A stretch of DNA of 64,000 bases from the NCBI GenBank assembly GCA_015680685.1, contig MNCI01001941.1, forward strand, positions 521,594 through 585,593, written 5' to 3'. Both the position numbers and the translations under genes were made by a program. The DNA is from Gnetum montanum. Taxonomy: Eukaryota; Streptophyta; Gnetopsida; Gnetales; Gnetaceae. This document shows, piece after piece, positions 24,070 through 35,489 of the stretch. Each line of letters opens with the position of its first letter. Positions within the stretch are counted from its first letter, which is position 1. The notes under the pieces are model-generated. The model was not told the origin of the DNA. It saw only the letters and a program-made list of their open reading frames with translations, and made no database searches.

Positions 24070-27000
24070 ATGCAAACTAAGGTGATGTATGCACAACGAG
24101 AAAAGGTAAAGAGTGGGTGGGGATCAGATGTGTTTTTTGGCCGTAGTGGAGCCTTGATCATTTGGTTGTTTCCTAGCCAGACGTGGTCTAGGAAGCATGC
24201 TAGGTTTTGGATGCTTTGGAAGGATTTCGGTTTTTACCACTCTTTCGGGTGTTTTAGCTCTAGGTGTTGTATTTGTTGCCATGGGTGTTCCATCAAGAGA
24301 TTCTTCTTTCAAGACTTGTGACATGTCTATGTTATGGATGGATTGAGAGGGAATGTTATTGCCATGTATGATGACTTGTCCACCTTCGTATGGAAGGCGG
24401 ATTTCTTGATGTATTGGTGATGAAATGGCTCGTTGTTGTGCTAGCAAAGGTCTGCCAGGAATCATGTTGAAACTGGGCATCTCTTCTATGATAGTGAATT
24501 CCACACTGGTGGGGAATTGTTCTCCTCACAAAGGCTAAGTTGATTGTGCCCTTAACTGTGACACATGATCTGTTGAAGGATTTTAGACATGTGGTTTCTG
24601 TTGGCATGATCTCATCTACCATGCCTAGTTTGTCGATGATGGAGTATAGAACTACGTTTGTTGCTACGCCATCATCAACGTGCACTCTGCGAATGGTACA
24701 TTGCCCAACACGTATGCTAATCGACAATGGAGCTGTTGTGATCTCCTCTCGTTTGGGGTTGACTTTAACTACATCATCGTGGAAGGATAAGGCGTTTGAA
24801 CCCAATCCTTGTGGTGTGAGTTATGAAATCATTGCACGGATGGATTCCATGTTAGCAGGGATGTCCTTTGTAATAAGAATCGATGCTAAAATTTGTGCTA
24901 AGGCTTCACAATGAGCCGATGATATCATGACCAATTCATACAAGCTCATGGTTGTGTTCTTTTGTTTGAGCGTTTGTTTCACCTGGGCTAGTGTAGCTAC
25001 AAAGTCCGTGTTATTTGCCATTGTGTTGGTTACCTATGTATGGGTCGAGGGCTTGGGCTTGGTTTGTTTGGGATTAGGAGCAGGGCCCCCAATGTTCGGT
25101 TGTTGTGTACTAGGTGTGGCCTTTGCTTCAGCTGTGGGTTTTATTTGTTGTTTGTTTGTCTTCTTTTGTTGCCATTTGGTACGCTTACCCATGTTGTTGG
25201 CAAGGTTGACTCTTGAGGGAGAAGAGGTTGAGAGATTGCCTATGGTTGGGCTTAGGGTAGGTGAGAGGGGCCATCACGTGGTGGCACCTTTATGGAAAAT
25301 GGTAGTTTGGGAGGAGTCTTTGGTGTTTGACTAGCTTGTTGTGGCACCTTGATAACGAAAGGTTTCTTTGCAGTTGTGGTCGGTGAATCATGCCAATTTA
25401 ACATCTTAGCGGATGACTGTGGTGGTACTTTGACCACGAAAGGTGTCATTGGTGCTCAGGATTGCATTGAATCTTTCTAGTTTAACATCTTAGTGGACAT
25501 GTGAGGTGGTGGTACTTTGACCATGAAAGGTGTCATTGGTGCTCTAGGTGGAACCTTGATGACGATGGGAGGCCTCTTGCTTGTGGAGGCAGAAGGGATC
25601 GTTGCCTTGATAAGAGGCACATGGATCATGAAAGGTTGATACATAGGTTTGGGCTTGCTTCCTATGCTAATGGAGTTTATGACAGGGGAGGCATCATCTA
25701 TGCTAGGTTGACTCAGGGTGTTGATGTTGAGTTGGCCCCATTCTATCATTGTCTGAAGATCATCCTGTAAGGCATGAAAGTTGTCGGTATGGTGACTGGA
25801 CATCTGGTGGTAGTGATAGAATTGATCTAACTTGAAGTGTCATGGGACTGGGGGTTCATTTGGCACTGCTAAGGTGGGGTTCCTTAGTAGCTTGCAGTAC
25901 TTGTTGTATCTTCGATGGGCATTCTCTGCTACTTGTTTGTATTGGATTTGCCTGGTTTTGAGGAGTTACTTTAGTAGTTCAGTGGGTCACGTGGGTAGCG
26001 GCGTGTACTTAGAGTGATCCTTGCACTAGAAGTTGGACCATGGTGTGGCCATTGTCGTTGTGGTCAGGTTGGTACTAGTGTTTGTGATTTTTGTGCTTGT
26101 GGCTATAGTTGGTAATGTTGCCTTTTGCTTGGCAACATGTTCATTTTTGTAAGCAACATAGGTAGGATCATTGCTAGTTTGTGTAGCTTATTCAATATTC
26201 TTGATCTTCCTAAAGGCTTGGCTCAACGTTTGAGTGCTTAGGTAGTACAACTTTAACTTAACAATGTCATTCACAGCTTTGTTCAGAATTGTAAGCAAAT
26301 ACGTTTCAGGGATGGGTTCATGAAGTTCGTTAAGGGCTGCACTCCATCGTTGGATGAACTTCTGCACAGGCTCTAGTGGTGCTTGTTTCACCTGTATCAT
26401 AGTGTCTAGTGTTGCTTCAGGCTTCAGGTTGTACTTAAATCTAGTAACAAACTGGTGTAACAGATCCTCAAGAGAGGATATGGAGTTACGTGGTAGGGCT
26501 CGGTACCAGTCTAAGGCTATGCTCGTTAAGGACATAGTGAACATGCGCAAGATTCCGTGGGGCCAATATTGAAGCAATAGAGTTTCTGATCAAAACATGA
26601 CTAAGTGAGCGTTCGGATCTCCCTTCCCATTGTACTTGGTTAACTGGGGTAGTGTGATTCCCTTGGGTAAAGCTAACGATGGCACTGAAGAGTTAATTGG
26701 ATCATCACGGTAGAAGTCCAGTACTTTAACTACTTCAGTGTTGGCAATTTTGAGATGCTTTACCTGGTCAGCTAATGCTTGCATCCATTATTTTGCTTAT
26801 GCCCACTCTTGAGTGGTAGGCAGATTAGTTGGTTGGGGAGATTTTTGGGTTGTCATTTGTTGCTGTGGAGTAACGTTCAAAGTTGTGGTTGCGGGGTGTG
26901 GCACGTTGAAGTGAGTGGGTTGTTGAACAAGGGGTATGGTTCCTTGCCTAGCCACAAACTATGAAGTGATACCCTGGATGTGCAGGGCTCCATGTGTTTG

Positions 27001-27477
27001 CACATGCGATATGTACTGGGTGGAGATGGACGTGGGTAATCTCTATTGGGATACCGGTGCTTATGTGTTCATTAACACTTGGTAAGTGGCCGTCTGTCCC
27101 ATGAAAGGGTGGAATGATGGGTTCACATAGGCATGGGGACTTAGGGTGTGGTATGAATCCTTAGGTTTAGATTGTGCTTCGAAGTGATCTATATCATGTT
27201 GGTTTTTGGGCTCCTCAGTGGGTCACCATGTGTTTTGGCTCCTTGCCAGAAGGGGCTGAGAGATGAGTCGATGGTGAGGCTCAAAAAGGGGGATGATGTC
27301 ATGTATAGAGGGGATGAATTCATGACCTCCCATGTATATGCGCTCGAAGTTTCATTTTGCCTCCTGTTCTATGATGTCAAGGGGAGGGTTGGCCTGAATC
27401 TTCACATAGATAAAGTTGTACTGTTCCTGTGTGAGGATTACGAAGGTGCGTGCATTAGAGTTCTAAGATGACTCCAT
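24070..27477 (-). pseudogene. Element D gag and protease (broken)
   Basis: The start is the ATG at 27,477. The N-terminal domain (to about 27,170) matches F 40,400-40,620 (LTQEQYNFIYVKIQ). A Pro/Thr-rich linker follows. The gag core is at 26,784-26,188 (YNGKGDPNAHLVMF, LEPVQKFIQRWSAALNEL). The zinc-knuckle region lies near 25,800. The tail has repeated VIKVPP motifs (25,620-25,260) and the SLYELVMISSAHCEAL block (24,960-24,890). The protease is at 24,700-24,400 with VHVDDGVATNV (D-D-G) and FNMIPGRPLLAQQ. The protease changes frame once near 24,525, and gag has stops. No pol follows. Confidence 0.8.
25395..25550 (-). repeat. Tandem duplication of about 88 bp in the gag tail of D
   Basis: 25,399-25,458 and 25,488-25,547 share TTTAACATCTTAGYGGA followed by GGTGGTACTTTGACCAYGAAAGG. 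The duplication doubles a (M/V)VKVPP motif in the protein. Related motifs recur through 25,620-25,260. Confidence 0.7.
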
Positions 27478-27489
27478 GGTGATATGTGA

Positions 27490-27870
27490 CAGGGCAGCGT
27501 ATGGGCTTGCTAACAAGTGCTGAGTATTTTTCGGGCTAAGTGTTGTCAGCGTATACAACGTAAATAAGAGAAAAATTTTCTAAGTGTTGTCAACATATAT
27601 AGCGTAAACAGGAGAAAACTTTTCTAAGTGTTGTCAGCGTATATAGCGTAAAGAGAAGAAAAATTTCTAAGTGTTGTCAGTGTATATAGTGTAAACAGGA
27701 GAAAAATTTTCTAAGTGTTGTCAATGTATACAACGTAAACAGGAGAAAAATTTTCTAAGTGTTGTTAGTGTATACAGCATAAATAGGAGAAAATTTGGAT
27801 AAGTGTTGTCAGTGTATACAACGTAAATGGGAGAAAATTTGGCTAAGTATTGGAACAACGTATACTATAA
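27490..27870 (-). repeat. Element D leader array 1, about 52-bp unit
   Basis: Seven copies share TAAGTGTTGTCAGCGTATA followed by GCGTAAACAGGAGAAAA. The AGCGTATA words match the palindromic motif of D's own LTR U3. It is non-coding. Confidence 0.85.
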
Positions 27871-27944
27871 AAATTGAAATTTTGGCCAAAAAAAAATGGT
27901 AAAGATGCAGCGTATATAGGTGAACAACGTATGAACACTAGATG

Positions 27945-28230
27945 TGGCGTAGATCTGAGAGAGGAAAATGTAGATCTACAATGTTTGAGTGTAGATCTGC
28001 AGTCACGGGACGTAGATCTATAGTCATAGGATGCAGATCTGCAGTCACAGGGTGCAGATCTACAGTCACAGGGCCCGGATCTACGGTCACAAGGCACATA
28101 TCTGCAGTCAGAGGGGGTAGATCTGGGATAGCAAGACGTAGATCTGCAATGTTTGAGCACAGATCTGTAGTCACAAAGGGAATATATGCAGTCACAAGGT
28201 GTAGATCTATAGTAATGGGGTGTAGATCTG
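27945..28230 (-). repeat. Element D leader array 2, 21-bp unit with AGATCT palindromes
   Basis: About 13 copies of a 21-bp unit, GTAGATCTGCAGTCACAGG plus two bases. AGATCT and CTGCAG are palindromes in most units. Because 21 is a multiple of 3, long open frames arise on both strands (for example 27,843-28,640 and 27,942-28,262); these are not genes. Confidence 0.88.
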
Positions 28231-28271
28231 GGATGTGGAGAAGAATATTTGAGCAGATCTAAGTGAAAGCA

Positions 28272-28290
28272 GGCCCTCCTTCTAGCACCA
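28272..28290 (-). other. Primer-binding site of element D
   Basis: In element sense TGGTGCTAGAAGGAGGGCC, five bases from the 5' LTR end. It matches the sites of B, C, E and F. Confidence 0.7.
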
Positions 28291-28295
28291 TTTTC

Positions 28296-29184
28296 TGTAC
28301 CGTCCGAAATCGTCGATGCAAGGCTGAAATGAAACAAACACCGAGACACCCTCAAAAGAAATACAGAAGACCCTACCTTCGCTTGAGGGCAAGATGGAAT
28401 GGATGAAGGAAGAGTGCCTTGAATGGTCCGCATGTGGATCAAATGAGGAATTCCCGAACGTACACACTTTGCAATGCATTGGGTTATATGTAAACGATGC
28501 ACATTAAACATAAACCATAATGTAAATAGGCACAAAATGTAAATGGGAATGTAAATGTAAACTAGAAAAATAAAGAAAACTACAATAAATCTAGGTGAAA
28601 TGTAAACTATTTTGTATTGAAAAATGATTACAGTATGCACCGGTCAGAATGCAGTTGTGGATTGATCACAAGGTGGACGTTTAGCCCCAGTGGGTGATGA
28701 TGGGTGCTGGAAGATGCAGGTTTTGGGTTGCAGGGAAATGCAGCATCCAAGTCTGATGCCCAGCATATAGAAGTTGATGCCTAGATTTGATAAGTGTCCT
28801 AGATTCCAGTTTTTGTGTCCATTTGTAAAAATTGCGGACCCTTCTCTCTAGTGAAAAATTGGGGTTTTTATAAGATCTTGGGCATTAGATTTGAATCTGG
28901 AAGGAGATGAGTGGCTATGAGGTGAGAAAAATTTAGATCAGGAGACAGGTGGTGCATTGACCGAGTGTAGGATACATTACAATTGTACAACATGTAGCGT
29001 ACATGTTGGTGTATGAACGCCCAACGTATAAGCTTGGAACACTCAAAAGACTTAAAATTTACAAAAGAATTTATATGTTACAACTAGAATGATGTCTCTG
29101 GCTTCTAGATCCATGCTCTGGCCTATTATTTTTGGCCTCAACATGTCTTGAAATGCTCTGGCATGTGTTGGCATCTGCGTACAG
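28296..29184 (-). repeat. Element D 5' LTR, visible part
   Basis: It begins TGTACCGTCCGAAATCG like 20,804 and continues into the N gap. It holds 28,370-28,745, which is missing from the partner LTR. The end pattern TGTAC...CCGAAATCGTC resembles the reverse complement of F's LTR end, so D and F belong to one subfamily. The TATA box is at 28,866-28,874. Confidence 0.88.
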
Positions 29185-29854
29185 NNNNNNNNNNNNNNNN
29201 NNNNNNNNNNNNNNNNNNNNNNNNNNNNNNNNNNNNNNNNNNNNNNNNNNNNNNNNNNNNNNNNNNNNNNNNNNNNNNNNNNNNNNNNNNNNNNNNNNNN
29301 NNNNNNNNNNNNNNNNNNNNNNNNNNNNNNNNNNNNNNNNNNNNNNNNNNNNNNNNNNNNNNNNNNNNNNNNNNNNNNNNNNNNNNNNNNNNNNNNNNNN
29401 NNNNNNNNNNNNNNNNNNNNNNNNNNNNNNNNNNNNNNNNNNNNNNNNNNNNNNNNNNNNNNNNNNNNNNNNNNNNNNNNNNNNNNNNNNNNNNNNNNNN
29501 NNNNNNNNNNNNNNNNNNNNNNNNNNNNNNNNNNNNNNNNNNNNNNNNNNNNNNNNNNNNNNNNNNNNNNNNNNNNNNNNNNNNNNNNNNNNNNNNNNNN
29601 NNNNNNNNNNNNNNNNNNNNNNNNNNNNNNNNNNNNNNNNNNNNNNNNNNNNNNNNNNNNNNNNNNNNNNNNNNNNNNNNNNNNNNNNNNNNNNNNNNNN
29701 NNNNNNNNNNNNNNNNNNNNNNNNNNNNNNNNNNNNNNNNNNNNNNNNNNNNNNNNNNNNNNNNNNNNNNNNNNNNNNNNNNNNNNNNNNNNNNNNNNNN
29801 NNNNNNNNNNNNNNNNNNNNNNNNNNNNNNNNNNNNNNNNNNNNNNNNNNNNNN
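29185..29854. other. Assembly gap (670 N)
   Basis: The gap must hold the rest of D's 5' LTR and a piece of B's gag. By comparison with the other D LTR (about 1030 bp from the matching point to its end) and with C's gag (about 50 bp), it should be near 1.1 kb. The N length is therefore probably too short, unless there is a deletion. Open frames drawn through the N are meaningless. Confidence 0.95.
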
Positions 29855-31000
29855 ATAGGTACTCGAAATGGAAGGTTATCTAGTGGACATTAGGGTCACC
29901 CTTACCTTTGTACTTGATGAATTGGGAAATGAGGATGCCCAGGGAAAGAGTTATTAGTGGGACAATATAAATAATTGGATCATCCTATTAGAAATTTATT
30001 ATCTTCAATATCTATGTTATGGAGGCTTTAAGCTTTTGTAAGTCTTCTATCAAGTCTTGGATCATTTGGAATGCTGAATCTAATGCTTGGGGCATTCCCA
30101 TGGGTTGCAGCGTTTGAATGAATAGTTGAGGTGTTAATTGAGAGGCTTGTGGCCTTGCTATGGGCTATGGTATAGAAGGGAGAGGCTAGGTTATGGTGGT
30201 TATGGGTGGGCTAAATAATAATAAAAATGTTTGTGTTGGCACTTAAGGCACAAAGGGGATAAATGGTATATGTGTTCCTTGGGTTACTTATGGTTCCACT
30301 ATGGGGCCCACTGGTATAGAAAAGGGACAAGTGGTGGTGAGAACCATTAGTGAGAATCGTGCAAATTGAGGTTGCCTAGTAGAAGACATGGAAGAAGAGA
30401 CAGAGGTTGTTTGAGGCATAGGTTGTTCCTGGTGCGTTGCTATAACTAGTATTGTCCAAAACATTATGGGAAAAATGAGAGATGATGGTTAAGATACTTA
30501 TCCGATGAAACAAGTAGGACTAAAGTGGCTATGGTGGTGAAAGGGGCAAATTGTTGAAATAGGCTCCCTATGAAGTTTTCTAGTTTACACATTTCCTTGA
30601 ACACATCATGTATTTATGTTGGCCTTTCAAACTAAGCTTCTCACTCCATTCGTTTATCTTAATCAACTAATAAATTATACATGCCTAAGCATCGATAAGT
30701 GCAATTTTGTCATAAGGAGAGGGTATATACCCTTTTCCATTGTGTTGAATTAACTTATACTCATGCTTTGGTTTAAACCTTTACATGTGGAAGGAGTAAT
30801 CTAGCTTGGATTTTAGCATAGATATAGTTGTAATGTTCTTCATTAAGTACATTGAAATCTAGGCTTTACCCTCTTTTCCTAAGTAATTATCTATGCTTAG
30901 CTATGGTAGTGTCTTTAGGATCATAGATCCTTAGTTCATCTGGGTTGGATGTTATGTTTGTCATGTCAATGGGCAAAACTATGAACTTACTGAAAGGCAT
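29855..31000 (-). pseudogene. Element B gag, N-terminal part (broken)
   Basis: This resumes B's gag after element D. The first bases past the gap match the gag core just before the YNGK..DPN block of C. A Pro/Met/Thr-rich stretch follows (30,060-30,440). The N-terminal domain is at 31,000-30,700 with a likely ATG at 31,000 (MPFSKFIVLPIDM). It is full of stops. Confidence 0.62.
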
Positions 31001-31755
31001 TATCAAAGATATTGTTTTTGACTTTTTGCTATTTTTAGTGAAAATATTAGTAAGTGGGATTTCCCCAATAGTGTAGTTGACTATAAATGAAAAATTCGGT
31101 TAAAATTTCTACTATAGTATAAAGGGTATACACTGTGCTAATGAAAAATGATGTTAGGTTTTCATGTTTGTAATACCAACTACATTGGTTTTTTCGGTAG
31201 TCTCTATGCTAAAGGATATGTAGTAGACCAATGTAATTTGTAGGAAACTACGTTAAGGTAGGTGGTGGAGATGGGTTTTTACTTGGTAAAACCAAGAGGA
31301 AATTTTTTTCTCAAAAGGGTATGTACATTGGTTTTAAGCAAGTGACTATGAAAATTTTAGGTTTATCCAGGTCTATGCTAGAGTCTTGGTAGTGTCTACA
31401 TTGGTTTTTCTGCAAAATTTCACAATAGATAGGGTTGGGTTTTAGGATGGTCTACATTGGTGTGTAGAATTCAAATAAAGGTTTTAGTTGGTAGAAATTA
31501 TAGGTTTTGGTGTTGACTATGCTGGTTTCCAAAGAATCTAGGAATTGTTGTGAAAATGCAGTAGACACCCAAATCACCAACTACAACTATGCTAGGTATT
31601 GTGGGTAGGAATTTGGATATCAATATTGGTTTTAGTAGGTAAAAATACTTGCAGGTTTCAAAACTTATAATGTAAAATAATTGGTTTTGAAAAATGTTCA
31701 TAAAATATTTTTAAAATGGTTGGAATAGGTTTTTTGGGATGAGAATTTTAGTGGG
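31001..31755 (-). other. Element B 5' leader
   Basis: No coding sequence. Diffuse repeats of TCTACATTGGTTTT, TATGCTA and GGTTTTAG words occur about every 60-130 bp. It is less regular than the leaders of C, D or F. Confidence 0.5.
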
Positions 31756-31774
31756 GGTCCTCCTTCTAGTGCTA
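31756..31774 (-). other. Primer-binding site of element B
   Basis: In element sense TAGCACTAGAAGGAGGACC, five bases from the LTR. It differs by one base in the first triplet (TAG for TGG). Confidence 0.62.
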
Positions 31775-31779
31775 CAAAT

Positions 31780-32614
31780 TGTAGTGCCTAGAAAAATTGG
31801 TGGCTAGAAAATCAAAAATCCCAAGAGCAACAACATAATCTTGGATCTCAAGGGCCTCCAAGAATAAGATGCAAGGTGCCCTAGACAGTCTTGTTGATTA
31901 CCTAGGGACTTAAAGAATGTAAACATAGAACATAAGATTGTGGATTCAATAGAAAATAAACATAGAATTAAACTTAAAATAAAATCTATACAACAAAAGA
32001 ACTATAAACTTTATTGAACAATAAGAAAAATTCTTAAAGTATGGAGTTTGATTGTGTACAAATTTTATGCTGAAATGTACAAGAAGACTGTTTGAATGGA
32101 ATGTGAAGCCTTTTGAAGTTGTCAAGATATGTTTTGCAATTGACCTCCACAATACAGGTACTTCCCAACCTCAATTGTTTAAAACTCCTTACTAGTTTCT
32201 ATTTAAATATGCAAATTTGGCTATTGGTGGTGTGAACAATGGTGTATACTCTTATTCCAATGGTGCTATGCTAAGATTCTTTATTGCTTAACATAAATGC
32301 CAAATGGAATTCAAGTGCTCAACATTGCAAAAGGCTATTGATTGTAAAATTTTGGAACTTGAATAAGGTGTTAACATTTGGCTTTTATAGGTTTTAGGTT
32401 GCTAATTTAAGGCTACAAATTTTTGCTATGATTACTGAGAGATTAGTGTTTATTTGCAAGCATAACGACTATGATCTCTAGCATAGTAGAACCATTTATG
32501 ACAAGTTTTGATGCACCAAGGCCATCAAAACCCATCTGCATACTAAAACTAGTAAACAAATTTTTGTTACTACAATGGCCTTCATCTCAACTATACTAGT
32601 GTAGTCCTCCAATG
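31780..32614 (-). repeat. Element B 5' LTR, truncated
   Basis: It begins TGTAGTGCCTAG. It can be aligned with C's LTR start and with 32,891-33,760 of E's LTR. The TATA box (CTATAAAA) is on the minus strand at 32,383-32,390. The expected end GGTGTTTCA is absent; similarity stops near 32,590-32,614, where a protease relic of opposite direction begins. Confidence 0.65.
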
Positions 32615-32885
32615 TTCTACTAGGCCACTAATGTTATGCCTTACACCATTGTTGAATGGTTAGGCATAGTAGAACACATGCAAGATAGTTCTACATTTGC
32701 TTTTAAATCATTTAACAAATCATGGGTTGCAGTCAAAGGTTTGATCTTCTTGGACTTTGTAGTGGGAGAATAATTTCACACAATAGCTAATTTCTTGGTG
32801 GTGGAAGAGATACCAAGATTTAATTTCATCTTAGGGAGGCCTTTGCTAGCTCAATTAGAAGTAGTTTTCTCCTTGTTGGACTTGG
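32615..32885 (+). pseudogene. Orphan protease fragment of a Tat-type element
   Basis: The plus strand encodes text matching the PR of C, D and F: TNVMPYTIVEWLGIVEHM, then KSFNKSWVAVKGLIFLDF and FNFILGRPLLAQL, with one stop. Both flanking elements (B and E) run on the minus strand, so this piece belongs to neither. The catalytic D-D-G region just upstream is lost. It may be a relic of an older plus-strand element or a local inversion. Confidence 0.65.
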
Positions 32886-32890
32886 AAAGT

Positions 32891-34422
32891 TCCGTTGCTA
32901 GAAAAGAAACTAGAATATTCTAGGCACTAGAACAATTTTAGCATCAAATTTCAAGGGCCTCTAGAATTGGGATTGAAAGCATCCTAGGTAGTCTAGCCAA
33001 TCACCTATGGACTTATAGAAGTATAAAATGGAAATGTAACTAGAAATGTAAACAAAATCGTAAATGGAAACATAAACATAAACATAAATAAAAATCTGAA
33101 TGGAAATGGAATTGCAGATTTGAAATGGAAAAATATAAAAAAATGGAAATGTGAACTCAAATTTGCACAACAATGAATTATGAATTTATTAAAATGGAAA
33201 ATAAATTAGTAGGTTCAAAAAGTACAAATTTTGTGCTTAATGTACAAGAAGTTGCTTGAGGAAGCTTGAAGTCCATTGAAGCTTGTGATCTGCACTCAAA
33301 ACTCAACAATCCAGATGCTTCCTAGCCCCAATTCCAGCAACTTTATACTAGTTTCCACTAGAATTAATAATTATGGTTATGAATGATTTTCCACCTTTGG
33401 TACAGTGGTATTACATGGGAATGTTTGTGCCTAGTATAGATATTAGTTTTGCCAAAGGGATTTAGGATTGCAAAATGCCAAATGCTACTGTTGTTTTTCT
33501 CGAGGTTGTTCAATTGAAATAAAGTATTTATGTTAGGTTTATATAGGCCATGGATTTGCTTATTTTGGGCTTTGCACATCACTATCATGATTACTAATAG
33601 ATTGATGTCAATTTTCATGTTACACCAGTTACCATGTTTAGTGTAGTTATCATTTAAAGTAAGTTTGGAATACACTATAGCCATCAAAGCCCATATGTTT
33701 ACTATAAATAATAAATGGAATTTTATGACTATGCAAACACCATTCCAACTACACTGGCCTTGGTGGAATATGTTGAAGTTGTTGGAAAATGTTGAAAATT
33801 GTGGAAAATGTTTGAAACTGTGAGAAATGCTAGAAATTGCTAGAACTGCCAGAATTGATGGAATTGATGAAAAATATTGGAAACCATGAAAAATTTGAAA
33901 ACCATGAATAATGCTAGAAATGTTGGCCATGCTAAAACTGCTAAAGACTTGGGTTGACTATGCTAGCCACTATTGGAAAAATGAAAGTAAAAATGGAAAT
34001 GGAAAATGTCATCAATTCCAAAATGGAAAATCCCAAAAGTTCAAACATTGCATCTTCGTTGGGCTTTGATGGTAACTACACTAGGTTGGAAATGGAAAAT
34101 TCTATTAATTCTATCTATACTTGGGGGTAGATGATTCTAGCGTAGTTGAGGCTATACCTCTACAAAAACCCATGAAAATGCTAATTTTTATCATTCCCAA
34201 GGCATTCTTATCCTTTCCAATCCCAAATATAGACATGAGGCACCTTTTTCATCATGAGAAGTAAGGAAATAGTAACTTCCAATGCATTGTTTAGCCCCAA
34301 AATCCAAAGTATGCAAGATTTTAGCTCATGGACTACAAATCTTACATTTACAATAAAATCTTGCCTTAAGGTGGGAAATGAAGGTTACAATTTGCAACAT
34401 GAGTTTTTTTGGTGGTGTTTCA
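32891..34422 (-). repeat. Element E 3' LTR
   Basis: It ends GGTGGTGTTTCA followed by a polypurine tract, the family pattern. The other edge (CCGTTGCTAGAA) has lost the TG. The minus-strand TATA box (CCTATATAAA) is at 33,538-33,547. 33,770-33,910 has a 12-15 bp tandem repeat (TTGGAAAATG, GTTGAAA). The 188-codon open frame at 33,930-33,364 lies inside U3 and is low in complexity. Confidence 0.75.
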
Positions 34423-35489
34423 TCGGCTCCTCTTAGTTGATGTTTGGAAGATTGACTTAAGAGACATTGACAAAGAATACAAAACACCACTACAGGTCCA
34501 TCACCAATGTTCCATCCCTATGCTTGATCCAGTATTATTGAACTATATCAAAGAGTTCTTGTGGTGATGATGAGAAAAGGTTATGATGAAGTGATAGATG
34601 GTAAATGAGTATTTCGCTAACATCATGAAGTGGAATGGTCATGAGGATTAACAATGAGTTCAAAGTATTGATATCATGGCTACAATATGGCACTAACATG
34701 TTGACTAATCAATAGGTCTTTACACTTCATGTTTTGAAGTGTTGGTTACTTAGTAATGTGTTTTAGGTATCAAGATTTTATTCCAAGGTTTCTTTGGCCA
34801 TTAGGCTCCTCTCTTTGCATGTTTAGAGCCATTAGTTTGTCTTTTGGTTCTCATTGACCATTTGGCTTCTTAGTAATTTTCTTCTCCATATCTTCTTTTT
34901 TGTTGGGTTGAAACCTTCATTAGATTTCATTATCGTGGTTGGTTTGGACTTGGTTTTCCCATTGAATGAGGTGTGCTACACTCAATGGACTTAATGGTGG
35001 ATCATAATGAAGGGATGTCATATGGCCACAATGCATGACTATTAAACATAAGTCAACACTATTATTTAGGATGAGAAAGGTTATAAATAGGCTTTGGGGT
35101 TGGGCTTAAGGAGTGGTATTGATAAGGATGTGAAACAAGCACTCTTGGTAGGGCAAGAAAAACTCATTGAATCTTGCACATTGAGTTTACATGATGACTT
35201 TCTACCATAATTAATTACACCTTCATGATGACTTTGGGCTCCATCCTACAAGCACAACTCCAAGAGAACAAGAAAACCAAACCAAAAAGTCACATTATTA
35301 CAGTACAATGCATAATGCCATACAAGATAATTAGCAAACTATGCTACCCAAGGTCACCAATGTTACATATTTTCATAGTTCATTTTTTGTGCAAAAAGAG
35401 ATCATACCTGCTTGCCTATTATTGCTTGTTGACATCAATTTTTGGTCTTCAGAGTCTACATGTAGTAGGGCTTTAGCTAGGAATGATTG
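34423..35489 (-). other. Element E polypurine tract and 3' untranslated region
   Basis: Sense AACTAAGAGGAGCCGA (34,423-34,438) abuts the LTR, and the inverted counterpart of the LTR start is at about 34,480-34,488. At 35,222-35,280 it shares the block (sense) TTCTTGGAGTTGT...GATG with D and F. No gene is recognised. Confidence 0.6.

Larger units (their letters stand above)
20799..29854 (-). mobile_element. Element D: gag-PR retrotransposon without pol
   Basis: Minus-strand order: 5' LTR from 28,296 (runs into N at 29,185), primer site 28,272-28,290, leader arrays, gag from 27,477, PR to about 24,120, repeat arrays 24,050-23,500, 3' untranslated region, polypurine tract, 3' LTR 20,804-22,351. 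There is no RT, RNase H or integrase between PR and the 3' repeats. Its right end lies in the N gap, so only the left flank (CCCAT, 20,799-20,803) of the target duplication is visible. It is inserted in the gag of element B. By eye its LTRs are about 95% identical where they overlap, the least diverged pair in the window. Confidence 0.85.
1673..32614 (-). mobile_element. Element B: Tat-type Ty3/gypsy retrotransposon, host of nested elements C and D
   Basis: The minus-strand order from high to low coordinates is 5' LTR (31780-32614, truncated), primer site (31756-31774), leader, gag (31000-29855 and 20798-19229), gag tail and protease (6148-5240), a repeat-bearing spacer, then RT, RNase H, second RNase H and the start of integrase (3870-1673). 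C interrupts it at 6154-19223 and D at 20804 to about 29854. When these are removed, the coding order is continuous. The rest of integrase and the 3' LTR are missing at 1673, where element A begins; they probably lie beyond A, outside the window. Every coding part carries stops and frameshifts. Confidence 0.82.

Noticed and set aside
27945-28230. CRISPR-like regular repeats
   Set aside because: Head-to-tail 21-bp tandem repeat without unique spacers; plant nuclear context.
27843-28640. Minus-strand open frame of 265 codons with Arg-Ser-Thr repeats
   Set aside because: It runs through the 21-bp leader array and the LTR start of D. Open frames on both strands come from a period divisible by three.
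29132-29893. Long open frames on the plus strand
   Set aside because: They consist almost entirely of N.
33364-33930. Minus-strand frame of 188 codons
   Set aside because: It lies in U3 of element E's LTR, is low in complexity (Phe/Ile/Ser-rich repeats) and has no domain.
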